Below are positions 45,537 to 54,599 of a stretch of DNA of 64,000 nt, piece by piece. How positions within the stretch are numbered: the stretch's first letter is position 1; the number at the start of each line of letters is the position of its first letter. The notes beneath the pieces are model-generated. The model had not been told where the DNA came from. It ran no database searches and was given only the letters and a program-made list of their open reading frames with translations. Both the position numbers and the translations under genes were made by a program. Origin of the DNA: an uncultured Cohaesibacter sp. (GTDB taxonomy: Bacteria; Pseudomonadota; Alphaproteobacteria; Rhizobiales; Cohaesibacteraceae); assembly GCF_963677725.1 (NCBI RefSeq), contig NZ_OY782507.1, positions 2,852,001 through 2,916,000 on the forward strand, read 5' to 3'.

Positions 45537-46196
45537 CTATAGCCAGTCTTCTGGGATTTTCATTGTTAGAAGCATGCGTGCATACTGCTCGGTGTGCTCA
45601 GCCTGGTTATCAAGAAGGGTGACATTCTCTCGGCGGTACTTGGTCTCAAATTCCATTTCATCTTTGTCGGTGTTTTGGCGTCGGCCAGCAACGATTTCTT
45701 CTTGAAACCTGGCTGCCATTTCGTCAGCGAAAACGTCTTCTCCGGAGCACAACATTTGATCGCACCAATAAAGATGCATTTGTCCTACCGCGCCTGTGTC
45801 AGCAACGGCTTTTAGCGCGCTCCTAAATTTCTCAAACAGGGCAAGGCGGTCAACGCGGAAAGCGAACTTTTGGTCAACGTAATTGTCTTTTTGTTTGAAT
45901 ATGAAGTTGACTTTCGATCCGCCATTCTCGATGGGCAGAACAGCAATATCGGTGCCAGGGTAGCCCCAAAATGTCATTTGAGGGTAATGGCCATCTTTCA
46001 CCTGATTTGCGAATTGGACCAGCTTTACCAAGCTGCTGTCGGGCACTATTAGCTTAAAAGGATGTTTTTGCCCGTCGGTTTCGAGGAAAAATAGCACATC
46101 ATTGCAACTAAAGTGATCAAACCCGATGGTGAATTCAACTTCGGTTACTTCTGTATGGTCCTGTGGGAATGTAAATCCAGGGTCGTTGTCAATCAT
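45537..46196 (-). CDS. Hypothetical protein
   Basis: A 219-residue soluble protein without signal peptide. The N-terminal half reads as beta strands (EVEFTIGFDHFSCNDVLFFL, KVNFIFKQKDNY) and the C-terminal part is helical and acidic. I do not recognise the family. It lies at the left edge of the Rhs-tip locus, on the opposite strand from the first cassettes. Confidence 0.6.
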   Translation of the reverse strand: MIDNDPGFTFPQDHTEVTEVEFTIGFDHFSCNDVLFFLETDGQKHPFKLIVPDSSLVKLVQFANQVKDGHYPQMTFWGYPGTDIAVLPIENGGSKVNFIFKQKDNYVDQKFAFRVDRLALFEKFRSALKAVADTGAVGQMHLYWCDQMLCSGEDVFADEMAARFQEEIVAGRRQNTDKDEMEFETKYRRENVTLLDNQAEHTEQYARMLLTMKIPEDWL

Positions 46197-46319
46197 CGTT
46201 TTCTATCGCACATAAATGCCAACTTGTTGCTCTGGCGGAGAGCTGAAGAAGCAACGCCAAAGCTACTGAGGTGCGTTTGATGATCGCGATGAGAGTGGAC
46301 CTAGCATTTAATTATCCAG

Positions 46320-46598
46320 TTGATAAAACGAGCGTGCGGCTCTGAGATTTACATCGTTGGTGGAGATAGCCCAGCAGGCAAAAGCAAAGGAACAGTATGC
46401 CCTGTGCTAAGCCAACAAGAGGCTAGACCGTTCCCTATTGTATTTTTTTATATTCTTCAGCGTGACTATTATCATCGTTACCCAAATCCAAAGGATGTTC
46501 CAGAAGGAGAATATGCGAAAGTGCGTTGGCTTCAACAACAAAATCTTGCTCTTTTCAAACGAGCCGAAGAACTAGGTTGGCGACCTCCGGTGGATTGA
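46320..46598 (+). CDS. Small repeated 'DVPE' protein, copy 1
   Basis: Up to 92 residues from a TTG start. The conserved part reads [32 protein letters not shown] and [10 protein letters not shown]. Copies precede each signal-peptide Rhs tail in this window (48252 and, on the minus strand, 55947). The minus-strand copy has more N-terminal sequence, so this one is probably N-terminally truncated. The family is unknown to me; constant position suggests a chaperone or accessory for the Rhs product. Confidence 0.5.
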   Translation: MIKRACGSEIYIVGGDSPAGKSKGTVCPVLSQQEARPFPIVFFYILQRDYYHRYPNPKDVPEGEYAKVRWLQQQNLALFKRAEELGWRPPVD

Positions 46599-46636
46599 AT
46601 GTTCTCTCGCTGTCAATTTTAGCGTTAGGTCCCGTC

Positions 46637-47110
46637 ATGCTGACTTCCAGATCGTTCCTTCAAAAATCTCTTTTGATTTTCCTATTTTTCACTGCTTTCA
46701 TCACAACAGCGAATGCTCGTTTCATCTCACCAGATTGGTATGATCCAGCACAGCCCGGTGTTGGGACGAACAGGTATGCTTATAGTCAAAATGATCCAGT
46801 CAATGCACTAGATCCCAGAGGCAACCAATCAACCAGTGCTCTAACCCATGATCAGGACGAGCGAGACGAAATTCATGAGAGTAACGCTGACTTTCATGAT
46901 GACATGATTGATCAACTGTTGTCAGAAGGCTATGACGCGGATGATCCTCGAATTCTTGAACATCAAAAGCATGCAGAGCGCGAAAGGTCGCGAGTTGGTG
47001 TTACGGGAAAGCTGTTACTTCTTGAAGATGCAATTGAAGCAGGATCAGCCCTATTAGCTCCTGCGGTAGGGAAGGCGCTTCCTAAAGCTATGCCAGCTGC
47101 TAAGGCTTAA
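46637..47110 (+). CDS. Signal peptide joined to Rhs core end (core-less Rhs tail), cassette A
   Basis: 157 residues. A Sec-type signal peptide ([20 protein letters not shown], cleavage likely after A-N-A) is followed at once by the last Rhs core motif [20 protein letters not shown] and [11 protein letters not shown], then a variable Asp/Glu/His-rich segment. The YD-repeat shell is absent. The frame stops at TAA 47108-47110 but continues in frame into a toxin domain. AGG lies 7 bases before ATG 46637. Confidence 0.7.
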   Translation: MLTSRSFLQKSLLIFLFFTAFITTANARFISPDWYDPAQPGVGTNRYAYSQNDPVNALDPRGNQSTSALTHDQDERDEIHESNADFHDDMIDQLLSEGYDADDPRILEHQKHAERERSRVGVTGKLLLLEDAIEAGSALLAPAVGKALPKAMPAAKA

Positions 47111-47176
47111 CATAGAAAAACTCCCAAATCGACAAGTGGGTTATCTCTGCCTCAAAACCTGCCCAAGAATATCCAT

Positions 47177-47443
47177 GTGGATGCACAGGGAAAGCATATT
47201 ATGGGGCATAAGAACTATGTTGCAGGGAGGTCTCCACTAGCTGATGGAGTAAACCCACAAAGGTTACTTGACGGTGTTCACAATGGGGTTCACTCGATTA
47301 CAAGAACAACCCCTAGAGGGCAGCCGGTAGTAAATTTTGGCAAGCCTGTTGGCTACTATGGAGGTAGGCCCACTCAGTTTGGTATAATCCACTTCGGAAA
47401 AAGAGGCGCTCACATCGTTCCGGCGAATCCTACGCAATATTGA
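47177..47443 (+). CDS. Ntox50-like toxin domain, cassette A (cut off by a stop codon)
   Basis: In the same frame as the preceding gene after a single TAA. The domain reads DAQGKHIMGHKNYVAGRSPL, then FGKPVGYYGGRPTQFGIIHF and GAHIVPANP, which matches the polymorphic toxin type 50 pattern (KHIxGHxNY ... IIH(F/Y)xKxGxHIVP). Initiation at GTG 47177 would be needed for separate expression. Its TGA lies inside the ribosome-binding site of the next gene, so the two are coupled. The toxin activity is predicted for the family, not shown. Confidence 0.65.
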   Translation: MDAQGKHIMGHKNYVAGRSPLADGVNPQRLLDGVHNGVHSITRTTPRGQPVVNFGKPVGYYGGRPTQFGIIHFGKRGAHIVPANPTQY

Positions 47444-47450
47444 GGTTATT

Positions 47451-47762
47451 ATGAATTTACCAGAATGGTTAGTATTTTGGGTATGGCAGGCACTTCTTGG
47501 CGAAATATATCCAGAAATTCGCGCGATTGCACTGCGGTTTAGTCCAGATAAGGAGCTGCTCATTCGTTATTACGTGGATCGCAATCCAACCGAGGATGAC
47601 TTTGAAAGTATACAATGTGTGGTAACAAACATTCTGGCGCATACATCGTCTAACGATCAAATTATTAGTGTTGATGAAGAAGTCATCTATTCAACAGATC
47701 GAATATCCGATTTGGATGTGCTTGATGGTTTAGTCTATGCTCGGAGGGAGGTGTTTGGTTGA
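47451..47762 (+). CDS. Candidate immunity protein for the Ntox50-like toxin
   Basis: A 103-residue acidic protein (MNLPEWLVFWVWQALLGEIY..., later LLIRYYVDRNPTEDDFE and LDVLDGLVYARRE). GAGG in TTGAGGTTATTATG contains the toxin stop codon. Position directly after a toxin domain, small size and acidity fit an immunity protein. The family name is uncertain. Confidence 0.65.
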   Translation: MNLPEWLVFWVWQALLGEIYPEIRAIALRFSPDKELLIRYYVDRNPTEDDFESIQCVVTNILAHTSSNDQIISVDEEVIYSTDRISDLDVLDGLVYARREVFG

Positions 47763-47881
47763 GAATATTTCTAAACTAATCGGTCCACACCTTAGATTCT
47801 AGTAAGCTTTAACGAGCAGGTCCATTCTTTTCGACAAACCACTTCACAAATCCGACGAATGATCCGTCAGGGGTTTCTGGA

Positions 47882-48163
47882 ATGGCGTTAAGTGCAAAAA
47901 TATATAATCAAATCAGAAATGCTGTTCACCAAGAGTGGGATCCGATAGGAATCTGTTCGTACTCTGGTGAACTGGGCGAATATGATAGCTACTTGCCCAA
48001 GCTTATAGAGCTTTTGGGAAAAGGCGCTAACGAAGAGCAGATATTTAGTTTCCTTTGGGTGGCTGAAACTGAGGCAATGGGATTGAGCGGTGACGAGCAG
48101 GCAACAAGGAAATTCAGCAAGTGGCTAGCAGTGTTACCTGTCAACGCCTATGGGTCCAAATAG
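47882..48163 (+). CDS. Candidate immunity protein (DUF1871-like)
   Basis: 93 residues. The pattern EWDPIGI..., ELGEYDSYLPKLIELLGKGA and LWVAETEAMGL resembles the DUF1871 group found among toxin-immunity neighbours. No toxin domain precedes it, so it is an orphan. The gap 47763-47881 shows nothing. Confidence 0.55.
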   Translation: MALSAKIYNQIRNAVHQEWDPIGICSYSGELGEYDSYLPKLIELLGKGANEEQIFSFLWVAETEAMGLSGDEQATRKFSKWLAVLPVNAYGSK

Positions 48164-48251
48164 GTTGAATTGCTAAAAGGGAGGTTTTGTCTCATCGTAA
48201 CCCCATAGAAGTGGGTATGAGACAGGCATCAGGCAACAGCAAGGAAATAGT

Positions 48252-48440
48252 ATGCCCTGTGTGCTAAGCCAACAAGAGGCTAGACCGTTCCCTATTGTAT
48301 TCTTTTATATTCTGCAGCGTGACTATTATCAGCGATATCCAAATCCAATGGATGTGCCTGAAGCTGAATATGCGAAAGTGCGTTGGCTTCAACAACAAAA
48401 TCACGCTCTTTTCGAACGAGCGGAGGAATTGGGTTGGTAA
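48252..48440 (+). pseudogene. Small repeated 'DVPE' protein, copy 2
   Basis: 62 residues nearly identical to copy 1 ([27 protein letters not shown]). A TAA replaces the codon after GW, removing the last few residues, and the N-terminal part is absent. The surrounding 48225-48680 is a diverged direct repeat of 46370-46830. Confidence 0.55.
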
Positions 48441-48494
48441 CCTCCGGTGGATTGAATGTTCTCTCGCTGTCAATTGTAGCGTTAAGGTCCCGTC

Positions 48495-48863
48495 ATGCTG
48501 ACTGCCAGATCGTTCCTTCAAAAATCACTTCTGATTTTCCTGTTGCTAGCCGCATTCATAACAACGGCGAATGCTCGGTTTATTTCACCCGATCGGTATG
48601 ACCCGGCACAGCCCGGTGTGGGAACAAACAGGTATGCGTACAGCTTTAACGAGCCGATTAATCAAAGTGATCCAAGTGGACATGTGGTTGAAACACCATG
48701 GGATGAATTCAATGATGTATCGTTCTGTGGCAATGTCACAATAGGGAACGACTGGGAGCAGCACTTGATACGGCCGGTGTCGTATGCGATGGAGTTGCTA
48801 CGGTAACACCCGTCGCACCAGGAGGAGCTAGTGCCTCAATTACTATCGAACGAAGGTTTGAGT
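48495..48863 (+). pseudogene. Signal peptide joined to Rhs core end, cassette B, frameshifted
   Basis: The signal peptide ([20 protein letters not shown]) joins directly to [20 protein letters not shown], as in cassette A. The first frame ends at 48806. The natural continuation is in another frame (about 48755-48863: GAALDTAGVVCDGVATVTPV), a pre-toxin linker common in Rhs tails. The toxin itself is missing; an orphan immunity-like gene follows. Confidence 0.65.
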
Positions 48864-48894
48864 AAGACACAGAAAAAGCCAAGGATGCATTCGA

Positions 48895-49485
48895 TTGAGA
48901 AATCCTAGAGATACATACTTTTCCATCAAAAATGGACGCAACCTCACACCTGATGAAAAAGCACAAATTGAGAAAGCTTTTTGGGGTGCATTTCAAGGGC
49001 TAAACTATCATGATGTATTGTCATTTGGGTTAGTTTTTCAACCTACTCAACAGTATTTATCAAGAGCCAAAGAAATTATTAATGCCCTAATTGAGCAAGA
49101 AGAAGATGGTTTACTAAAGGCGGTTTTGACCACAGTTTGTATTTATTGGAAAAGTACAAGCGATATAATAGAAGAAGTTCGTTGTGTTGTGAGATTAGAT
49201 GATTTTGATGCGTTTGGAGACGCCATTATCGTTGCTGTAAAGGCGTTAGCCTCGGTTGCCAATGAAACTAAATCTGAAGTTGACCTTGAAGAATTGAAGG
49301 AAATCGCGTGTAAATACCTGAAAGATGGGAGCCTGTTCGAGGCCGAGACTTACGCCGAAGCTGCTCTCTATGCAGCAACTGGAGATCGTCACATCCCGTC
49401 TTCGTATGTAAAGTTGTGCCTCAAACCAGAAATGCTGAAGAGTGTTAATTTTGATTTTAAGTTGGAAAATATCCGAATACACTAA
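48895..49485 (+). CDS. Candidate immunity protein, helical
   Basis: A 196-residue, largely helical acidic protein (LTPDEKAQIEKAFWGAFQGL, EEVRCVVRLDDFDAFGDAII, FEAETYAEAALYAATGD). I do not recognise the family. It follows the broken Rhs tail B, where an immunity gene is expected. The TTG start at 48895 is uncertain. Confidence 0.5.
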   Translation: MRNPRDTYFSIKNGRNLTPDEKAQIEKAFWGAFQGLNYHDVLSFGLVFQPTQQYLSRAKEIINALIEQEEDGLLKAVLTTVCIYWKSTSDIIEEVRCVVRLDDFDAFGDAIIVAVKALASVANETKSEVDLEELKEIACKYLKDGSLFEAETYAEAALYAATGDRHIPSSYVKLCLKPEMLKSVNFDFKLENIRIH

Positions 49486-49494
49486 ACTGTAGAA

Positions 49495-50237
49495 GTTCAG
49501 ACTTGATCTGACAAAGGGTCTGTCTGACAAGGTGATCAGCTATGATGCTGCCAACCGACCTGTTGAGGTGAGCTATCGTGGCAAGACCACCCGCTATGTC
49601 TATGGTCCTGACAATGAACGTTTGAAGAAGATCTCGGGCTCAGAGACGAACGCTCTATCTTGGCAAAGACATTGGGTTGGATGTGGCCAGTGGAGAATGG
49701 ACGAAGCATATTCATTCCAATGTACGCAAGGTTGGCAACAGCTTCAGCTTTCTGCATCGAGATCATTTGCAGTCCGTGCGTTTGGTGACCAAGTCCAATG
49801 GTGAAGTTGGCCGTACGGGCCGTTACAAGCCTAATGGTGAGCGCGTTGAAGAGATCCAGGATCTTGGCACCAAACGGTCCTCCAAGGGCTTTATTGGAGA
49901 GCGGGACGATCCGGAGACCGGTCTAACCTATCTCCATGCCCGCTATTACGACCCGGCTCTCGCCCGCTTCGTCTCGCCGGACTGGTATGATCCAACCCAA
50001 CCCGGTGTCGGCACCAACCGGTACGCATACTCCGCAAACGATCCAGTCAATAAACTCGATCCGGGGGGGAATGCCTTGTTTGAGAGTACGGATGAAGACG
50101 GGGATTCTGACGGGAACGCTCGCGTGATGGAGTTCGCAGATGGATCTGAAGGCCCTGGTGGTTCCTACAAAGACATCTTAGCGATGAGGCTTTCGCGCAA
50201 CGTAATGAAAGAGCTAAAGGCGTCGCGAAGGATCTAG
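49495..50237 (+). pseudogene. Rhs core fragment, cassette C, two frameshifts
   Basis: About 240 residues of Rhs core and its end. The first frame runs KVISYDAANRPVEVSYRGKT and [18 protein letters not shown], to about 49649. One extra base there shifts it to [55 protein letters not shown] and [19 protein letters not shown] second shift near 50180 leads to the pre-toxin linker of the next entry. No signal peptide is present; the left junction is abrupt at about 49490. Confidence 0.75.
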
Positions 50238-50248
50238 CTGAAACAGCT

Positions 50249-50695
50249 GTGGATTTTACGCCGGTCGGAGATGTTAAGGCATTTGTTGAGGCTAGAACGA
50301 AGACCGACTTTGCAATTGCGGCTTTAGGCGTGTTACCCGGTGCAGGCAAGCTTGCTGGTAAAGTACTAAAGGGTGTAGTTACAAAGTATGGACTCACGAA
50401 AGGTCAAACTAAAACAGCTTTAGCGACGGCGCAAGAAACATACAAGGGAAGTACTCGTGTAGGTCATTCACTATCTAAGCATGCAGGAAGGAAGCCGGAA
50501 ATCTGGCGAAAAACTACCGGCTCAATAAGAACGTGGAACGATCAGGCGATGAAGCATTTTAGGGAAATTACCCGTGGCCCTGGTCAATTTAAGCAAGTGA
50601 CTGATAAGGCAAACACTTTTCTTGAGAAAAGGCTGAACGATGGAAGAGGTATTCGGTTGAATATGGACTCCACTTTTAAAGGTTTCGTTGATTGA
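50249..50695 (+). CDS. Rhs toxin tip, cassette C (predicted nuclease-type)
   Basis: 148 residues. The pre-toxin linker VDFTPVGDVKAFVEARTKTD and LGVLPGAGKLAGKVL is typical of Rhs and other polymorphic toxins. The toxin part has GHSLSKHAGRKPEIWRKTTG and FLEKRLNDGRGIRLNMD, a His/Arg-rich pattern like barnase/EndoU-type RNases. The exact class is uncertain. The reading frame is open further upstream to about 50183 and would be continuous with the Rhs core if the frameshift were repaired. Confidence 0.6.
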   Translation: MDFTPVGDVKAFVEARTKTDFAIAALGVLPGAGKLAGKVLKGVVTKYGLTKGQTKTALATAQETYKGSTRVGHSLSKHAGRKPEIWRKTTGSIRTWNDQAMKHFREITRGPGQFKQVTDKANTFLEKRLNDGRGIRLNMDSTFKGFVD

Positions 50696-50703
50696 GGTTG
50701 ATT

Positions 50704-51180
50704 ATGTCAGTTTTGCTCGAGGTAGTATTTGAGAACATACAAAAGACAAAGGTAGTTCAGCTCTTCATGTTGCTGGTTATGGCATCTATAAGAGTTGTAA
50801 ATGTACAGTGTAGCGAAGATGCTGATCTGATGAAAGAAGACGAGCTTGATGTGGATTCATTAAGCTCTCTCTTGAATTTTGATGGCGATGTTAGTGTGCT
50901 AGTTGGTTTGAATGATATGAATATTGGCGATGTTACTCTGCCAAATGTATTGTTGCGACTGGTTAAATATGGTGACTGCTACGACATTGATTTCAATTTT
51001 GATACTGAAGAGGTTGAAAATACTGATATGGCGGAGCTTGTGGCAGAACTTCACCATCATGCTCAACAGATTGCTGCAGAGCATTGTATGGCTGAATTCT
51101 TTTGTGGTATGGAGCCAGCCTCGGATGAATATACTAGGTACTTTACAAATGAAAATTTGGGTCCTTTATCAAGTCGATAG
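50704..51180 (+). CDS. Candidate immunity protein for tip C
   Basis: A 158-residue acidic protein (EDADLMKEDELDVDSLSSLL, VLLRLVKYGDCYDIDFNFD). The preceding toxin stop TGA is part of its ribosome-binding region (TGAGGTTGATTATG), the same coupling seen for cassette A. The family is unknown. An in-frame TTG at 50692 is an alternative start. Confidence 0.6.
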   Translation: MSVLLEVVFENIQKTKVVQLFMLLVMASIRVVNVQCSEDADLMKEDELDVDSLSSLLNFDGDVSVLVGLNDMNIGDVTLPNVLLRLVKYGDCYDIDFNFDTEEVENTDMAELVAELHHHAQQIAAEHCMAEFFCGMEPASDEYTRYFTNENLGPLSSR

Positions 51181-51201
51181 CTAATAGTTGTTACAAGGAA
51201 A

Positions 51202-51429
51202 TTAGATACAAATCTTGCCCAGCAGAAAAACAATAATCGGTTTCATAAAAAGATACCTGCGAACATAAAAGATAACACTCAGGCATACTCTTTACCAAAT
51301 GGTGGAATTGCGGTGCAAGCAACATCCTCAGGTAAAGTTGCTGGTTCTAGGGCTGTTTACGAGAAACAAATTGATATAAGTGGAAAACTAACCAGTACAC
51401 AAAAACCACTTATGATCCTCCCCCACTGA
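51202..51429 (+). pseudogene. Toxin-domain remnant
   Basis: An open frame with no start, in frame after the previous stop: KKIPANIKDNTQAYSLPNGG, AVQATSSGKVAGSRAVYEKQ, DISGKLTSTQK, then a one-base deletion scrambles the end. It resembles an Rhs-tip C-terminal domain. The following 51415-51530, including a short ATG frame after GGAGG, looks like the 5' end of an inserted element, but I cannot name it. Confidence 0.45.
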
Positions 51430-51571
51430 ATTGGTCCGCCGTTATGATTAGGAAAACGGAGGATTCGAAATGGGCAATAAACTGTAGAAGCTCAGGCCTG
51501 CAATCTCTAAGAGAGGTGGTAACGGTCTAGATTATTTCTTAAATGATAGAATGAAAATGTAGGATACTAGT

Positions 51572-51847
51572 ATGACGACAGCTTACACTTGTTTAGTTTG
51601 TGGGTAGAAAGGCTTGGAAAACAGGCCTGAGTTTCCATTTAATTCAAACGAAATTTGCGCTTGCTGTGGTTCTGAGTACGGTCTAGATATTCAAGAATAT
51701 ACTGATTTTGAGAAGGTTCGGAGTGAATGGCTACAAGAGGGAGCTGACTTGTTCGATGGCGAAGAAGATGTGAAACCAGGAAAACCAAAAAACTGGAGCA
51801 TTCAAGTTGCCAAAAAGCAGATTCGGGATGCTTTCGGGGAGTCTTAA
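51572..51847 (+). pseudogene. Zinc-ribbon-like immunity gene interrupted by TAG
   Basis: It reads MTTAYTCLVCG, an in-frame TAG at 51605-51607, then KGLENRPEFPFNSNEICACC and GSEYGLDIQEYTDFEKVRSE. The two Cys pairs (CLVC and CACC) would form a zinc ribbon. Apart from one stop codon the frame is intact, so this is a fresh nonsense mutation. The downstream part could only start at TTG 51614. Confidence 0.5.
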
Positions 51848-51871
51848 TCAATTTAAGGCTCCACTAACGTT

Positions 51872-51940
51872 ACAAAGCGTGGAGTGAAAGCTCTTCCCGC
51901 TCCAAAGGTTCGAGGAACGCGAAATACAGCTCCTAATCAT
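51872..51940 (+). repeat. 69-bp tip-linker repeat, copy 1
   Basis: Identical to 53744-53812 except for three bases. In the frame from 51875 it encodes the linker ALPAPKVRGTRN-TAPNH, and the frame continues to 52009 (PSRRSAMKDEAKRIDKDGRI) as a short toxin C-terminal stub. It marks the conserved join where toxin tips are exchanged. Confidence 0.75.
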
Positions 51941-52049
51941 CAGATACCGAGCAGAAGATCTGCAATGAAAGATGAAGCTAAGCGTATTGATAAAGATGGC
52001 AGAATATAAAACAAAGGAAATTATAATAAAATAAACTCTCCAGGAAGAG

Positions 52050-52613
52050 ATGCATGAAATAAGATGGTGCGAATTAAATAAAATGGACGAAAATGAATTC
52101 TGGTATATAATAGATAAGTATTTTTATTTAGGAAATGATAATGATGAAATAAGGATTTATTTGGAAAATAAAGAACTTAGCCAAATAATAGATTTCAAAA
52201 ACATTCTGTTAGAGAAGATGAATGTTTCATATGTCTTTCCATTGCTCGAAGCTAATTTTGTCATTTCTAGTTATGTGTCGGATGATGGATTCGCAGATTT
52301 TCGTGCTTGGTTAGTTTCTAAAGGATCTCAAAAGTTCTATGAAGCGCTTAAGAACCCAGAAACAATAGCCATCTGGTTAGAGAAGGATGATATCGAACAA
52401 ATAGAAGTTAGTGAATTTCGTTATGTTGCAGATGAAGCCTTTTTAGAAGCAGGAGGATCTGTGGAGGAGTTCGAAGAAAGAGTGATCTACTTGCCTGATC
52501 CAAATATGATTATGGACTGGCCAGATAATAAGGAAGAATACTCTATGAGATTTCCAAATTTAGTGGAGAAATTTTGGAACCAAGATTTGATCAATGAATA
52601 TCACTCGGAGTAA
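52050..52613 (+). CDS. DUF4240-domain protein, candidate immunity
   Basis: 187 residues with the DUF4240 pattern: MDENEFWYIIDKY, VSDDGFADFRAWLVSKGSQK, YEALKNPE. This domain is often encoded beside polymorphic toxins. AGGA lies five bases before ATG 52050; ATG 52083, where the domain begins, is an alternative. The region is very AT-rich compared with the housekeeping blocks. Confidence 0.7.
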   Translation: MHEIRWCELNKMDENEFWYIIDKYFYLGNDNDEIRIYLENKELSQIIDFKNILLEKMNVSYVFPLLEANFVISSYVSDDGFADFRAWLVSKGSQKFYEALKNPETIAIWLEKDDIEQIEVSEFRYVADEAFLEAGGSVEEFEERVIYLPDPNMIMDWPDNKEEYSMRFPNLVEKFWNQDLINEYHSE

Positions 52614-52762
52614 ATTCATTTTTCAGCAAGCCGAATACGAGCGACAGAAAATTTGAAGCCCCAAGGTCTCTAAAATTCTAGGGGCAATTCAGACATGCGA
52701 CTTACGAAAGGGCGCGCGAACAATCGAGGAATTTTTAGATTCTCTGAGGCGCTGATATAGTC

Positions 52763-53236
52763 ATGAGCTCAAGTAAACGCAGATCACCTGAACGTCTGAA
52801 AAAGATTAAGTTTCGTCTTCCTAACCACGAGTGGCATGGCCATGAAACTGAAGAGCTGTGGGCAGAAGAGATCTCAGATGGCAAATTTCGAATTGAAAAC
52901 TCTCCATTTTTTGTAAAAGGAGTTTGTTTTGAAGATATTGTTAGTGCAAAAAGAAATAACGATGGCCTCCATTTTGGGAAAGTGTTGATTTCTGCGGGGC
53001 ATTCAACATACAGAATAATTCGAGGCGGCAATGTCGGTGAGGAGCAGTTCCAAAAATTTTGGCAACCTCTACACTCGTTAGGTTGTTCTTACGAAAGTGC
53101 GGATTTCGGATATTTGATGTATACGATTGATGTACCTCCATCCTCTGACATTCATGCCGTCTACGGCCTTCTTGAAAAAGGCGACGAACATGATATCTGG
53201 GAATTCGAGGAAGGGCATTGCGGCCATCTAATTTAA
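52763..53236 (+). CDS. DUF4265-domain protein, candidate immunity
   Basis: A 157-residue protein with the DUF4265 pattern: EELWAEEISDGKFRIENSPF, then FEDIVSA and ISAGHSTYRIIR. The family is common in immunity neighbourhoods. No toxin remains directly upstream; the gap 52614-52762 shows nothing recognisable. The following 53237-53423 contains a short open frame resembling a worn toxin stub (GPQVWQQRTTRISGSGSAQI). Confidence 0.65.
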   Translation: MSSSKRRSPERLKKIKFRLPNHEWHGHETEELWAEEISDGKFRIENSPFFVKGVCFEDIVSAKRNNDGLHFGKVLISAGHSTYRIIRGGNVGEEQFQKFWQPLHSLGCSYESADFGYLMYTIDVPPSSDIHAVYGLLEKGDEHDIWEFEEGHCGHLI

Positions 53237-53426
53237 ACGAATGCGCTAAGCTCTCTCTGGGCGATTTCATGTTTAAGCTTCTCACTTCCGTTTTATGTTA
53301 CGGAAAATCGAGAGGGCCGCAAGTCTGGCAGCAACGCACCACAAGAATTTCGGGTAGTGGTTCTGCGCAGATAAGGGCCAACGAACTAGGTTTCAGTTAC
53401 AATCCCAAATCGATAAGCTAGTTACG

Positions 53427-53711
53427 ATGCAGTTCAAAATTAATCTTTCAGATATCAAGTTGCTAATTGAGCTAGTTCCAAATAGGGCTTTGGTTAGCAA
53501 ACTAATCCAATGCGAGAAATCTGGTGAACTCTATGCGAAAGGAGAGTTCGCTACAGGTCGATATTTAATCGAACTGTCTGAGGATGAGATTGATCTTGTT
53601 GTTGACTGCCTAAGCGATCATTTTATGAGTCATGGGTTGAATAACGATGAAGAACCTAATTCGTTAGGCCTTCAATTGGAAACGCTAATCGATATTTTTC
53701 AAGATGATTAA
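53427..53711 (+). CDS. Small candidate immunity protein
   Basis: 94 acidic residues (FKINLSDIKLLIELVPNRAL, YAKGEFATGRYLIELSEDEI, DCLSDHFMSHGL). I do not recognise the family. Its size, acidity and place just before a tip-linker repeat fit an immunity gene. Confidence 0.55.
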   Translation: MQFKINLSDIKLLIELVPNRALVSKLIQCEKSGELYAKGEFATGRYLIELSEDEIDLVVDCLSDHFMSHGLNNDEEPNSLGLQLETLIDIFQDD

Positions 53712-53743
53712 GCAAATTTGGCTGACATCTTAGATTTAACGAT

Positions 53744-53812
53744 ACAAAGAGTGGAGTGCAAGCTCTTCCCGCTCCAAAGGTTCGAGGAACGCGAAATGCA
53801 GCTCCTAATCAT
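53744..53812 (+). repeat. 69-bp tip-linker repeat, copy 2
   Basis: Copy of 51872-51940. The frame gives ALPAPKVRGTRN-AAPNHELL and runs to a stop at about 53853 (QKLFSFDMDA), a toxin stub directly before the next immunity gene. Confidence 0.75.
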
Positions 53813-53869
53813 GAGCTGCTGCAAAAGTTGTTTAGCTTCGACATGGATGCCTAAGCAGTAAGGAAAAAT

Positions 53870-54217
53870 ATGAATTATGATTCTAGGGTTAAATCGGAAA
53901 CCATTCTCATTGTTCAGATGCTGGCCACCTGTAACTACGATGCTATTGTTAAACACACCAATGGAATTCGTCTTTCAAAAGATGAGATTGCATACGCAGT
54001 AAATGACTATGGCTGTAAGATTACGATGCCTCCAGATAGTGTGTTTGATGATTTAGATGTAGTGGAAGTCGAAAATTTATTGGCTCGAGAGTGGTCTGTT
54101 CGTTGCCCGCTTTGGACCAAAGAAGAGGGGAGATCAGACTTAAGCATTGAGATGTCGATGATAGAGGATGGCGCTGATAAGTTGAGGGTCGAGTTAGACA
54201 ACATTATGATATTCTAA
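53870..54217 (+). CDS. Candidate immunity protein
   Basis: A 115-residue acidic protein (LSKDEIAYAVNDYGCKITMP, VVEVENLLAREWSVRCPLWT, DLSIEMSMIEDG). AAGGA precedes the ATG. It resembles DUF7668-type small proteins, but I am not sure. Confidence 0.55.
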   Translation: MNYDSRVKSETILIVQMLATCNYDAIVKHTNGIRLSKDEIAYAVNDYGCKITMPPDSVFDDLDVVEVENLLAREWSVRCPLWTKEEGRSDLSIEMSMIEDGADKLRVELDNIMIF

Positions 54218-54256
54218 TGGTGCAAACAGGGCATCCGGTCCTCATAGGCAGCTTAA

Positions 54257-54586
54257 GAATCTTGGGAAAAAAAGGATTCACACCATGTCATCCAAGATGC
54301 CGCCGCGAAGAGCATTCTGGGTTACAACAGAATGGATGCACCAGCAGTTCAACCAAATGGCCCTTCTACCGCTAAAGCTTCCAAACACTATATTGCAACG
54401 CAAATGCAGCGCCAGAGAGGTGGCGGTACGTACGCTGCTGAACGACGTTTAAGGTATAAAGCGCTTCGTAAGGCTGGCTTGTCTCAGAGTGAAGCTCGAT
54501 CTCATTTACAGAGAGCCGATGATTGCTTCGGAGGCTTGGGTGTCACAGCTAGTACTCCGATGAGGACAATAGGTAACGGGAACTGA
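54257..54586 (+). pseudogene. Toxin tip fragment with HHVIQDA motif
   Basis: An open frame without its own start. It begins after a stop at 54254 and reads KKDSHHVIQDAAAKSILGYN, NGPSTAKASKHYIATQMQRQ, GGGTYAAERRLRYKALRKAG, ending GNGN. The His-His start and the conserved GGGTYAAERR block resemble HNH/endonuclease-VII-like toxin tips. ATG 54332 would give an 84-residue product without the HH motif. Confidence 0.55.
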
Positions 54587-54599
54587 TAGAGGGCGACAA

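Noticed and set aside
45027-46196. A prophage at 45-46 kb
   Set aside because: Only one terminase-small-like gene is present; there is no large terminase, capsid, tail or lysis gene.
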